Shown here: positions 54,640 through 63,021 of the stretch, in pieces
Layout: the number at the start of each line of letters is the position of its first letter
How positions within the stretch are numbered: the stretch's first letter is position 1
DNA from: CAZPHU01 sp964419255
GTDB lineage: Bacteria > Fibrobacterota > Chitinivibrionia > Chitinivibrionales > CAYFVL01
Assembly: GCA_964419255.1 (NCBI GenBank)
Contig: CAYQOU010000003.1
Span: forward strand, 51,482 to 115,481
Length of the DNA stretch: 64,000 nt
Direction of reading: 5' to 3'
Program-made: the position numbers and the translations under genes
The notes under the pieces: generated by a model
Told to the model about the DNA's origin: nothing
What the model saw: the letters and a program-made list of their open reading frames with translations, nothing else
The model's database searches: none

Positions 54640-54936
54640 TCAGTCTTCCTCCACGTTTTCGGCGGCAAACATATTGTACAGCAGAGCATATATTCTTCCC
54701 GCGACCAGACCGCCTGCATAAGCCCAGAGAAAACCGATAACACTTCCAATGGGTGGTTTTCTGAATCCGGGTATGCAGATCTCGAGCAGTTTCGCGGCTT
54801 TCCTGCCGTTTTTGCCCCTGCAGATTAGAAAAGTATACCAGAAAAGAAAGAACCCGCCGACCATTGCACACGCAAGAGAGACGGCGGAGGGGTTTAGAGC
54901 TTCAGGTGAGTATTTCTCCTTACCGGTGTGTTTCAT
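54640..54936 (-). CDS. small two-helix membrane protein, holin-like
   Basis: 98 residues. Helix 1 'LACAMVGGFFLFWYTFLICR', a linker with 'ICIPGFRKPPIGSVIGFLW', helix 2 to 'GLVAGRIYALLYNMF'. The 'PGxxxxxxGSxIGxxWxxxxGxxxGxIxAxLYN' pattern is that of small chromosomal proteins annotated 'bacteriophage holin'; nothing else here is phage-related. Overlaps the SDR gene by 4 bases. Confidence 0.65.
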   Translation of the reverse strand: MKHTGKEKYSPEALNPSAVSLACAMVGGFFLFWYTFLICRGKNGRKAAKLLEICIPGFRKPPIGSVIGFLWAYAGGLVAGRIYALLYNMFAAENVEED

Positions 54937-55733
54937 CTTCCTCCCATTCTCCCTTCTTGTATATGGTGAATGATTCGTGTGGCGAGCCGACGGGGAAGGC
55001 GCTGACTTATCATGCTCATGATCCGGTTTTTGAGACCGGGAACCACCACCCGTTTGCCTCTGAGCATGCCCCTGTACCCGATACTTGCGGCGGCTGCCGA
55101 ATCCATCAACTTCAACAACGGCATGGATGAATCCATGCCGGCACGGTCATGAAAATCGGTGCGGGTGGGACCGGGACAAAATGCCGTTATTCGTACCCCG
55201 CTTTTGTGATATTCATCATCCAACGCCTCTGACAGATGAAGAACATACGCTTTGGTCGCATAATAGACGGCCATCAGCGGACCCGGCTGGAAAGCGGCGG
55301 TTGAGGCTACGTTCATGATGCGGCCCTTGTGCCGGCGAAGCATGTCCGGAAGAAACGCGCGGGTAAGCTCGGTAAGCGCCAGAGTGTTAAGGCGTACCAT
55401 CGTAGTGATGCTCTCGGCAGGAATGTCGACAAAACGCCCGAAAAAGCCGATTCCCGCATTGTTTATGAGTATATCGATGGTGAGGCTTTGTTTCTGAACG
55501 AAATCCAGAACTTTTTTAACACCCGCGGATCCATCCAGATCCGCGGGGCAGACATATACAGTCGTGCCATACTCGTGGCTAAACTCCTCGGCAATCGAAG
55601 AGAGTTTGTCTCCCCGTCGGGCAACCAGAACCAGATCATACCCATCCCGGGCAAGAAAACGACTCAGATCCAGACCTAACCCTCCGGAGGCACCGGTGAG
55701 CAGAGCCGTCTCACCGGTTTTTTTTGCATTCAT
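54933..55733 (-). CDS. short-chain dehydrogenase/reductase (SDR)
   Basis: 266 residues, classical SDR: cofactor motif 'TGASGGLGLDL', 'NNAGIG', catalytic Ser in 'MNVASTAAF' and YxxxK in 'YYATKAYVLHL'. Arg residues after beta2 (ARRGDK) suggest NADPH. The subfamily resembles DltE/YqjQ-type reductases that act on acyl or keto substrates; substrate unknown. 3 bases after the transketolase stop. Confidence 0.94.
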   Translation of the reverse strand: MNAKKTGETALLTGASGGLGLDLSRFLARDGYDLVLVARRGDKLSSIAEEFSHEYGTTVYVCPADLDGSAGVKKVLDFVQKQSLTIDILINNAGIGFFGRFVDIPAESITTMVRLNTLALTELTRAFLPDMLRRHKGRIMNVASTAAFQPGPLMAVYYATKAYVLHLSEALDDEYHKSGVRITAFCPGPTRTDFHDRAGMDSSMPLLKLMDSAAAASIGYRGMLRGKRVVVPGLKNRIMSMISQRLPRRLATRIIHHIQEGRMGGR

Positions 55734-55736
55734 GTA

Positions 55737-57704
55737 TCATGTCTCCTGTTTGACCAGCAGGCTTACCTGTTCTACAATATCGTTTATGCCAAGAGACAGA
55801 TCATCAAGCACATCGCTGCCGCTGCGCCCGCTTTTGGGTAACTTGCGTACGTAAATCTGATTGACCTGAGCTATAAGGTCGGGGGTCTGCGCAATGATGC
55901 CGGCAACCGCCGCACCCAGACCGTTACCGTAGTTATCCTCCAGGGTAACAATCATTCCATTACCCATCTGGGCTGCCTGTATTATAGTCTGCTGCTTCAA
56001 TGGAAGCGAATAGGCATCGATAATGGTCGGATCGATGCCGGCGGCATCGAAATACTCCAGTGCCTGGAGACAGGAATGGACCATATACCCTGATGCGACA
56101 AGGGTTACATCGCGTCCCTCCCGCAACACCTTCGCCCCGCCTGTCTCGAAATCATCTTCCGCCTCGTACAGAACAGGAAGATCGGGGCGCATCGTTCTCA
56201 TATACGCAGCCCCGTCAAAGTCTGCCATCAGCTGTACGCATTTGTATGCCTGAACACCGCAGCACGGGTTGAACACAACCAGCAGCGGATTGCCCTCTCT
56301 GTTTCGTACCGTGGCAAGACAGCTCATATACGCCAGATCTGTCAATCCCATCTGGCTGGGACCGTCGGCGCCGATGTTTGCACCCGCGTGTGAGCCGACC
56401 AGCTTAATGTTGGCATCGGAGATCAGGGCCAGCTCAAGCTGATCGTATCCCCGCACCAGAAACTTGGCAAAGCTGGAAACGAACGGGATTTTTCCCCCCG
56501 CGGCCAGGCCCGCGGCAGCGGATATGAGATTCTGCTCCGCGATACGCCCTTCGAACATTCGTTCTTTTTGAGCCTTATAAAGGTAGGATGAATATGTCGA
56601 ATTCTTCACATCGCCATCCAGCCCCACCACACGGGAATCTCTAGCCGCCAACTCCCGTAAAGCCAGACCGTAGGCTCTTCGTGTGCTCATAAGACCCTTT
56701 TCATATTTCCCGGCATACGCATCCCCCCGCAGCAGCTTACCAAAGTCGGGGTTGCCGAGCCGTCCAGGCTCCGAAACGGCAATCCCACGCTTATCCGGAA
56801 GTGGCGGAACCGGAGATGGGATGTCGTTGCTGTCCAGATCAAGCCTTTTCTCCAGCCGGCTCAGGTCCGCATGCGCCGCCTCCAGCATCTGCTTTTTAAG
56901 CGGCTTGCCGTGATAGTTGGCACGACGAAATTCGTCGACACCCCATCCTTTGACCGTTTCGGCGATTATCGCATGCGGCCTGTCTGCCTCCGTTGCGGTT
57001 GTCAAGGCGCTTACAATCTGATCGGGATCGTGCCCATCTATGCGCAGGGAAACAAAACCATACGCCTCAACTTTTTTCTGCAGGGTGTCGGCCGACTGCT
57101 GCCTGGAAACAAGATCACTCTGTCCCTCTCCGTTGCAGTTGAATATGGGAACAACCTCCGCAAGATCATAATCCATGATAAAATCGCATGCCTCCCACAC
57201 CTGACCTTCCCGCGACTCTCCATCTCCGATCAGCACAAACACGTTTTTTTGTATGTTGTCAAGACGTGCGGCGAGCGCAAGCCCCGCACCGGCCGAAAGC
57301 CCCTGGCCCAGAGATCCGGTGGCGACATCGAAAAACGGAAATCCCAGCGAGGGGTTGGGATGGCCGTCCAGCACCGAGTCGATCTCCCGAAGAGTGGTTA
57401 TGTCTTTGGGGGACAGACGTCGGGCGCTCAGAGGGGATTTACCATATGCCATACACAAATCGGCGCAGGCCGCGTAGACCACAGGCACCGCATGGCCTTC
57501 ACTGAGCACCAGACGGTCGTTTGCCATGTGCCATGGGTCGACCGGATCGTGCCGCATGATACGATACATCAGCACGGTCACAATATGCACGAGCGACAAA
57601 GCCGACGAGGCGTGTCCCGAGCCAGCTTCTGTCGTCATATCAAGTATCATTCTGCAAAGAGCTATGGCTTTTCGACTGATCTGGCGTGATTGTTCCATAC
57701 TCAT
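55737..57704 (-). CDS. tkt: transketolase
   Basis: 655 residues in a single chain. TPP motif 'GDGESREGQVWEACDFIMDY' with NCN, N-terminal His in 'SGHASSALSLVHI', 'DGHPNPSLGF', and the Pyr domain with 'RIAEQNLISAAAGLAAGG' and 'GADGPSQMGLTDLAYMSCL'. Moves two-carbon units in the non-oxidative pentose phosphate pathway. The C-terminal domain begins about 520. Divergent enough from E. coli Tkt to group with the archaeal/split-type family fused end to end (impression only). First gene of the minus-strand run. Confidence 0.94.
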   Translation of the reverse strand: MSMEQSRQISRKAIALCRMILDMTTEAGSGHASSALSLVHIVTVLMYRIMRHDPVDPWHMANDRLVLSEGHAVPVVYAACADLCMAYGKSPLSARRLSPKDITTLREIDSVLDGHPNPSLGFPFFDVATGSLGQGLSAGAGLALAARLDNIQKNVFVLIGDGESREGQVWEACDFIMDYDLAEVVPIFNCNGEGQSDLVSRQQSADTLQKKVEAYGFVSLRIDGHDPDQIVSALTTATEADRPHAIIAETVKGWGVDEFRRANYHGKPLKKQMLEAAHADLSRLEKRLDLDSNDIPSPVPPLPDKRGIAVSEPGRLGNPDFGKLLRGDAYAGKYEKGLMSTRRAYGLALRELAARDSRVVGLDGDVKNSTYSSYLYKAQKERMFEGRIAEQNLISAAAGLAAGGKIPFVSSFAKFLVRGYDQLELALISDANIKLVGSHAGANIGADGPSQMGLTDLAYMSCLATVRNREGNPLLVVFNPCCGVQAYKCVQLMADFDGAAYMRTMRPDLPVLYEAEDDFETGGAKVLREGRDVTLVASGYMVHSCLQALEYFDAAGIDPTIIDAYSLPLKQQTIIQAAQMGNGMIVTLEDNYGNGLGAAVAGIIAQTPDLIAQVNQIYVRKLPKSGRSGSDVLDDLSLGINDIVEQVSLLVKQET

Positions 57705-57786
57705 GCCCTTAATCCTTGACTGGAATTACATGTTATCGTTCAACGTTTACTTCATCCCCTCGCGCGGGCCAATGGGGTTATCTCCG

Positions 57787-58347
57787 CTAAACCTCCACCG
57801 GTGCGAGAAGCGCCTCTGCAATCTGTTGCTCCTTTTCCCGGCCGTACAGCAGCTCGACAAGCTTTAACGCAAACTCCATTGCGGTTCCAGGCCCCTGGCT
57901 GGTGACACAGTTGTCATCTACCACAACCCGCTCGCCTGTTGATTTACTCTGCTGCAATGTGCCACTGAAGCTGGGGTAGCAGGTCGCCTCTTTATGGTCT
58001 AAAAGACCGTGAGGCTCAAGCACCAGTGCCGGAGATGCACAGATGGCTGCATATAGTCGCCCGCTTTCTTTCTGGGCGTGCAGCATATCTATGAGGGCGG
58101 GTGTTTCACTGAAATTTTGCGCACCGGGTTTGCCTCCGGGAAGTACGATACAGTCGTATTGTTCAGAAACACACTCATCCAGTGTCTTGTCGGCAACTAT
58201 CTGTACACCCCTGGAGGCCCGTATCTGTTTCTGAGGCATCACCGATGCCACAGTCACCTCCGCACCGGCACGTCTGAGAATATCGATTATGGTTACGGCT
58301 TCGATCTCCTCGGATCCGTCGGCTATCGGTACAAGTACTGATTTCAT
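57787..58347 (-). CDS. DJ-1/PfpI family protein
   Basis: 186 residues. 'VLVPIADGSEEIEAVTIIDI' (with the conserved Glu), 'YDCIVLPGGKPGAQNFSET', and nucleophile Cys in 'AAICASPALVL', plus 'VTSQGPGTAMEFALKLVELL'. Closest to the DJ-1/ThiJ/YajL branch, linked to glyoxal or redox stress. 82 bases before the transketolase. Confidence 0.94.
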   Translation of the reverse strand: MKSVLVPIADGSEEIEAVTIIDILRRAGAEVTVASVMPQKQIRASRGVQIVADKTLDECVSEQYDCIVLPGGKPGAQNFSETPALIDMLHAQKESGRLYAAICASPALVLEPHGLLDHKEATCYPSFSGTLQQSKSTGERVVVDDNCVTSQGPGTAMEFALKLVELLYGREKEQQIAEALLAPVEV

Positions 58348-58376
58348 ATAACCTCCATATGGTTAGAATCGAGCGG

Positions 58377-58449
58377 CTCCGGGCGGGCGATTCGCATAAT
58401 CTCCGTGCGGATTCATGGCCCGGTCATGCTGCGAATCGCCCGCCCGGAG
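58377..58449. repeat. perfect 20-bp inverted repeat / strong hairpin
   Basis: CTCCGGGCGGGCGATTCGCA (58377-58396) and its exact reverse complement (58430-58449) flank 33 bases. It occupies the gap between osmC and the DJ-1 gene. No T tract follows on either strand, so it is not a standard intrinsic terminator. Confidence 0.85.
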
Positions 58450-58477
58450 AAAAGCTCGTTCGGGTAGTAGATATGAG

Positions 58478-58915
58478 CTACTGCTGTGTCTGAAGCAGCT
58501 TGGATTCCACCGTGATCTGTGCTCCCTTGAAAAGCTGTGACACCGGACAGCCCTCCTTGGCCGCAGATGCGTATTTGTCAAAATCCTCTTGGCTGACTCC
58601 CGGAACAATCCCCTCTGTCTGAAGATCGATCCTGGTGATAGCAAAACCGTCGGCCTGCTTTTCGATACTCACCCTGGCGGTGGTCTCGATCTTCTCGGCT
58701 TTGTAGCCGGCCTGCGAAAGGATCATGGAAAACGCCTGAGAGAAACATCCCGCATGTGCCGCTCCCAGAAGCTCTTCCGGGTTTGTTCCGCTTGCGTTTT
58801 CGAAACGTGATGCGGCGGAATAGGAGCCCTGCCAGGTATTGTTTCCTATGATCAGTTTCCCCTTGCCCTCCTTAAGAGTGCCTTCCCATATGGCTTTACT
58901 TGAACGTGTCGGCAT
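58478..58915 (-). CDS. osmC: OsmC family peroxiredoxin
   Basis: 145 residues. 'TNPEELLGAAHAGCFSQAFS' and 'YASAAKEGCPVSQLF' carry the two conserved Cys (about 57 and 124) that reduce organic hydroperoxides. Length and motifs match OsmC rather than Ohr. N-terminal 'SSKAIWEGTLKEGKGKL' is typical. Confidence 0.95.
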   Translation of the reverse strand: MPTRSSKAIWEGTLKEGKGKLIIGNNTWQGSYSAASRFENASGTNPEELLGAAHAGCFSQAFSMILSQAGYKAEKIETTARVSIEKQADGFAITRIDLQTEGIVPGVSQEDFDKYASAAKEGCPVSQLFKGAQITVESKLLQTQQ

Positions 58916-59015
58916 GTGAATCCTCCCGATAATGTTATAATTTAATATTCGGTTGCTGTATTTCCGATTTCTTTCGTATTTCAGCTGTTGTTAGCCCTTA
59001 TATTACGCTCTTTCT

Positions 59016-59034
59016 GATTCTCCGGCTCTGCCGG
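59016..59034. repeat. dispersed short repeat, copy 2
   Basis: Exact match to 13588-13606. Here the hairpin is perfect over six pairs, TCCGGC-TCT-GCCGGA. Confidence 0.6.
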
Positions 59035-59232
59035 ACTCAAGGCATGCTGCATCAATAATCATGCCAGAACTGGATGGCTGATCGGTCTGCAGGACCGTCC
59101 TCGCTGTTGCTGCCAAACATGTATCATTGTATACAGCTTTAATGTATGGCGGTCGCATGGTGCATCGTTTATTCGATTTCAACCCCAGACTAAGCGTCTC
59201 CTTTGTCATTCTCGCCAAAGCGGGCATAAGAG

Positions 59233-59326
59233 GTTTAGCCGCGCGATTCAGGACACATGAATGCCGTACGGCATTTACGTGTTTCGGCCGCCTTTAGCAA
59301 AGGGATGTTTAAACCCGCGGCTATAC
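59233..59326. repeat. nested palindromic island
   Basis: A perfect 16-base palindrome AATGCCGTACGGCATT (59260-59275) extends with two mismatches to 59253-59282. It is enclosed by GTTTAGCCGC (59233-59242) and GCGGCTATAC (59317-59326), 9 of 10 complementary. Confidence 0.6.
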
Positions 59327-59415
59327 TTTAGCGATTTAACAAAAAATCCCCCCCCCGCACGGAAGTTTAACACATCCCATCTTAGGCCCCCCGAGCATGA
59401 GTCCAAATCGCATTT

Positions 59416-59784
59416 TCAGCAATATAAACCGGTTTTGTGACACGGATATCCGGAGATTGGCACGAAATTCCTTTGCATGATATTGTATAGTCTCAGTTCA
59501 TTACATGTGTTTTTGTAAACAAAGCAGTGTAGCCATTTTATCAATCGATAAATTTCCTGTATGGTCGTCTTAACCTGTAAACCTGTATGGCCGGATTTCT
59601 TTTCACCGGCCCCGATTGCCTCTTGAATCTGCCGTACCATCCTAAGCAGTAACAGGTTGGCGGAAAAAAAGAATTTTTGACCTTCGTTGAGGTGTTCTGA
59701 GTGGATGAGCCGGGCAATCTCGCGAAGACGAGAAAGTGAAGCAATCGCGCGTTTCTCAAAGGTGTTTAAGAATCGACTAAGCTT
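59416..59784 (-). pseudogene. 5'-truncated remnant of a helical protein gene
   Basis: On the minus strand one frame runs from an in-frame stop at 59785-59787 through about 122 codons of amphipathic-helix-like protein ('LSRFLNTFEKRAIASLSRLR', 'EIARLIHSEHLNEGQKFF', 'NLLLLRMVRQIQEA', 'IQEIYRLIKWLHCFVYKN'). There is no ATG, GTG or TTG until the internal ATG at 59640, so the 5' end has been lost. Family not recognised. Confidence 0.45.
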
Positions 59785-59874
59785 TTATGTCCCGACTGAT
59801 TGCTGGGCTCGAACCGTAGAATAGCCCAACTGAGCTTAGAGGTTGGCTTTGGATAAAACAAGGGTAAAAAGGCT

Positions 59875-62823
59875 ATGAATTTCATATCACACACAAAAGA
59901 GAAATTCTATCCGTATCTGTGCATTCTTCTGTTTTTCGCGACTGTATGTGCTCAAGTGCAAAAACGCGACGTTGCTTTGCAGAGCAGTGCCGAGAAACCG
60001 TTGCCGGATGGTAATGATGGTACTGGCCCAAATGGGCGGTATTGTGATCGTGTCGCCGAAAACACAGCCGCCGACATGACCGTCGGGGAGTCTGCAGCCG
60101 GAAAGCATCATGCCGATGACACCCATGAAACATCCGTTTTTTCGGGTGAGTCCTGGGGGGAAAGCGATTCGCTTTCGCAGGAGGAAAATCAGTCGCCGCC
60201 TATAGAGCGGATGCCCGAGTTGGTGACATTTGTGGAGGCGGAGTATCCCGTTTCGGTCTACAGCAAGGGGATAGAGGGAGTGGTGCTGATGACACTGCTG
60301 GTAAACGAGAACGGGGGCGTCGACTCTGTCTGGATAGAAAAGGGGATACATCCGGTTCTTGATTCAAATGCACTGTCCGCGGCAGGGAGGTTTGACTTTA
60401 AGCCGGCGATCGCAGGAGGGGAGCCGGTGCCGGTATACTTGCATTATGAATACCTGTTCTCATTACGTGAAGTGGCCCGGAAGGTTGAGCCGATAGGCAA
60501 TGTGGGGGGGGAAGTTATGGAGCGCGGTACGCGCAAACCGATACCGGACGCAATGGTGGTGATTTCCTTTCTGGGGTCGAATGATGAGGCTGCCGCTGGA
60601 CTTCCGTTCGATATTTACCGTGAGAGAATCGGGCAGTTTGAAGGGCAGTATGTTGAGGGACAAACGCTTGTGACGACGAGTGATTCCAAAGGACGTTTCA
60701 CTTTCTATTCGGTGCCCGCCTGTTCAGTGGAGGTTTCTATTCCCGCCGCCGGCTATGAGATGCTCACTGATACGCTTTGGGTCGATGCTGCTCATGAGAT
60801 ACGCATCGAGTATTATCTGCACAAACATAGCTCTTCGGATTATGAAATAACGGTTTATGGCAAAGAAGACAAGAAGGAAATCAGTCGCAGGCAATTGACT
60901 CTCGGTGAGATAAGAAAGATTCCCGGCCTGGGCGGGGATGCGGTCAAGGGGGTTCAGACAATGCCCGGTGTCAACAGGCCGCGGATGGGTTCGGGTGCCG
61001 TGATTGTCCGGGGAGCACCGACATGGGATTCCAATTACTATCTGGACGGAATAGCACTTCCAAATCTGTACCATTTCTTCGGGCTCAAATCGGTGTACAA
61101 CAGTGAAGGGCTCCAGCGCACATCATTTTACCCAGGCGGCTTTGGTGTGCGCTACGGTGGCGGTATTGCGGGTGTTGTCGAGTTGACCGGACGGCAGGCA
61201 GAGTCCGACCGCTGGCATGCTCAGACCGATCTGTCTACGATCGATGCTTCATTTCTCGTGGAAGGGCCGGTAAACGGCAGCATCTCGATTCTGGGCTCTG
61301 CCCGCCGCAGCTATATCGGCGACCTGGCTAATCTGGCCATGGAACATATCGACTACGAATTTCCTTTTTCGGTATCGCCCTCCTACTGGGATTACCTGTT
61401 GAGAGTCGATTATGATGTGACCGACGATTTTCATCTGTTTACGACATTTCTGGGCTCACGTGACAGCATGCTTTTTCATATCCCTGAGCTTGTCAGCCAA
61501 GCCGGTGGGGTATATGAGGAAACCGATCGGCTGGGTATGTCAATAAAGTTTCATCTGGCCATGATGGGGGCAGACTGGGAGATTTCGGATCGGCTGACCA
61601 ACACGTTTCGGTATGGTTATATTTACAGCACTTCCCGTTTGCCGGCGCTGGCGACGGTGAAAACGAAAAATGAGAGTCATGATCATCATGTAAGAGACCA
61701 GCTTGACATCAGGATTGGGGAGAAGCTGTCAATCGGCGCCGGTGCCGATCTGCATCTGCTTCTGAAGGATTTGAACCAGGCGATTCCTTTAGCCAATGAT
61801 TTTATCAGACATGACACGGTGGAAAACTGGTTGTTTGGAACACTGGGCGGATACACCTTTGCCGAATGGAAACCGTTGGATGGTCTGCAGATTATCGGGG
61901 GGCTTCGGTATGACTTTTTTCCCGAACTGAACTATCGCGGCGCATACCTTCCGGAATACTGGCCCAACGAGGGTACCGGTAACAAAACAAACATTTCCGG
62001 TGAACCGTCGGCACGGCTTAATTGTCGCTATTCAATCACCGATGATCATGTCGTCAAGGGCGCAATTGGAAACTACAGTCAGACTCCCCAGCCAACAGGC
62101 CATGTGCTGATGGAGCAGTGGGGAGATCCGATGCTTCCCGCCACCAAAGCGTCTCACTTTGTGCTTGGCTATGAATGGCAGATATCCGAGCTTGTCCGTG
62201 CGGATATACAGGCCTATATCAACAGGCAGTGGAACATCCCCCGGCTGGCCGGCCCGCAGGAAACGGAGTCGGGGGAGATCACCGGGGTGCGGGATCTGTG
62301 GCTCGATGATGGTAGCGGGAGAATGCGGGGGATCGAGCTGATGCTGCGTCATGACCGGGGAGGGCGTTTTTTCGGATGGCTTGCCTACACGCTCTCACGC
62401 AGTGAGCGCTACAATCACGAAAAACAGGAATATGATTTGTACCACGAGGACGAGACACATCATCTGCAGCTGGTTGGCTCCTGGCGTCTTCCCCGGCTGT
62501 GGGAAACGGGTTTTCGGTTGCGGTATGTCACCGGAAAGCCGGCCGCGCCCATACTGGAGATTAAGGAGAGCCAGACCTATAACCATTTTATTCCTGTATA
62601 CGGCCAAACCAGCTCCCGGCGCATGGATCCGTTCTTTCAGATCGACCTGAGGGTGGATAAGAAATTTGTCTTTGACAAGTGGATACTTTCGGCGTATCTG
62701 GATCTGCAAAATATAAGCTGGTTTTTTTACCGGAGTCCGGAGTTTGAATTGCCCGGCTGGTACGAGAAAACAACCGTGAGCAATATTTTCATGCCGGGTG
62801 TCGGGGTTAAAGCTCAGTTCTGA
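59875..62823 (+). CDS. TonB-dependent receptor with its own N-terminal TonB-like domain
   Basis: 982 residues, signal peptide about 1-27 (YLCILLFFATVCAQ). Disordered acidic stretch to about 110; TonB C-terminal-like domain about 115-200 ('AEYPVSVYSKGIEGVVLMTL', 'DSNALSAAGRFDFKPAIAGG', 'YEYLFSL'); a carboxypeptidase-regulatory/CNA-like beta-sandwich about 210-315 ('GGEVMERGTRKPIPDAMVVI', 'SDSKGRFTFYSVPA'); plug about 335-440 ('RKIPGLGGDAVKGVQTMPGV', 'IVRGAPTWDSNYYLDGIALP', 'FGVRYGGGIAGVVEL'); then a 22-strand-type barrel ending 'FMPGVGVKAQF' with terminal Phe. Substrate unknown. No TonB/ExbBD nearby. A potential TonB box lies around 'YEITVYGKED'. Confidence 0.88.
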   Translation: MNFISHTKEKFYPYLCILLFFATVCAQVQKRDVALQSSAEKPLPDGNDGTGPNGRYCDRVAENTAADMTVGESAAGKHHADDTHETSVFSGESWGESDSLSQEENQSPPIERMPELVTFVEAEYPVSVYSKGIEGVVLMTLLVNENGGVDSVWIEKGIHPVLDSNALSAAGRFDFKPAIAGGEPVPVYLHYEYLFSLREVARKVEPIGNVGGEVMERGTRKPIPDAMVVISFLGSNDEAAAGLPFDIYRERIGQFEGQYVEGQTLVTTSDSKGRFTFYSVPACSVEVSIPAAGYEMLTDTLWVDAAHEIRIEYYLHKHSSSDYEITVYGKEDKKEISRRQLTLGEIRKIPGLGGDAVKGVQTMPGVNRPRMGSGAVIVRGAPTWDSNYYLDGIALPNLYHFFGLKSVYNSEGLQRTSFYPGGFGVRYGGGIAGVVELTGRQAESDRWHAQTDLSTIDASFLVEGPVNGSISILGSARRSYIGDLANLAMEHIDYEFPFSVSPSYWDYLLRVDYDVTDDFHLFTTFLGSRDSMLFHIPELVSQAGGVYEETDRLGMSIKFHLAMMGADWEISDRLTNTFRYGYIYSTSRLPALATVKTKNESHDHHVRDQLDIRIGEKLSIGAGADLHLLLKDLNQAIPLANDFIRHDTVENWLFGTLGGYTFAEWKPLDGLQIIGGLRYDFFPELNYRGAYLPEYWPNEGTGNKTNISGEPSARLNCRYSITDDHVVKGAIGNYSQTPQPTGHVLMEQWGDPMLPATKASHFVLGYEWQISELVRADIQAYINRQWNIPRLAGPQETESGEITGVRDLWLDDGSGRMRGIELMLRHDRGGRFFGWLAYTLSRSERYNHEKQEYDLYHEDETHHLQLVGSWRLPRLWETGFRLRYVTGKPAAPILEIKESQTYNHFIPVYGQTSSRRMDPFFQIDLRVDKKFVFDKWILSAYLDLQNISWFFYRSPEFELPGWYEKTTVSNIFMPGVGVKAQF

Positions 62824-62966
62824 GCCGTGCCTGTGCCCCGAAGCCTGCCTGTCTAAAAGTCCTCGGGAAAACCGCGGCCAGTCATCGCCTGCTCGAGGTT
62901 GTCCAAAAAATCATCCACGCTCACAAGCTTTGGAATTCTCTCGCAGTGTATGCCAACAAACGTCAA

Positions 62967-62996
62967 ACAAAAAAGGCGGATCAGCCGATCCGCCTC
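62967..62996 (-). terminator. intrinsic terminator of the DUF6261-like gene
   Basis: GGCGGATC (62975-62982), 4-base loop, GATCCGCC (62987-62994); on the minus strand it follows the gene and ends in TTTTTT. Confidence 0.88.
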
Positions 62997-63021
62997 TGTA
63001 CTACTATCGCACATGCCCGGC

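Larger units (their letters stand above)
58916..59874. other. long non-coding stretch with repeats and a gene remnant
   Basis: About 950 bases between osmC and the TonB-dependent receptor. It holds dispersed-repeat copy 2 (59016-59034), a palindromic island (59233-59326), a C9 run near 59348-59356 and a decayed coding fragment on the minus strand (59416-59784). No RNA gene was recognised. Confidence 0.6.

Noticed and set aside
54640..54936. Prophage remnant suggested by the holin-like protein
   Set aside because: No other phage gene is present and this family is common as a chromosomal membrane protein; it is embedded in a metabolic/membrane operon.
56871..57689. 272-codon open frame antisense to transketolase
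   Set aside because: The opposite strand encodes an unmistakable transketolase; no independent features.
59800..59835. tRNA T-arm-like string (GGGCTCGAACC)
   Set aside because: No matching acceptor, D or anticodon arms could be placed around it.
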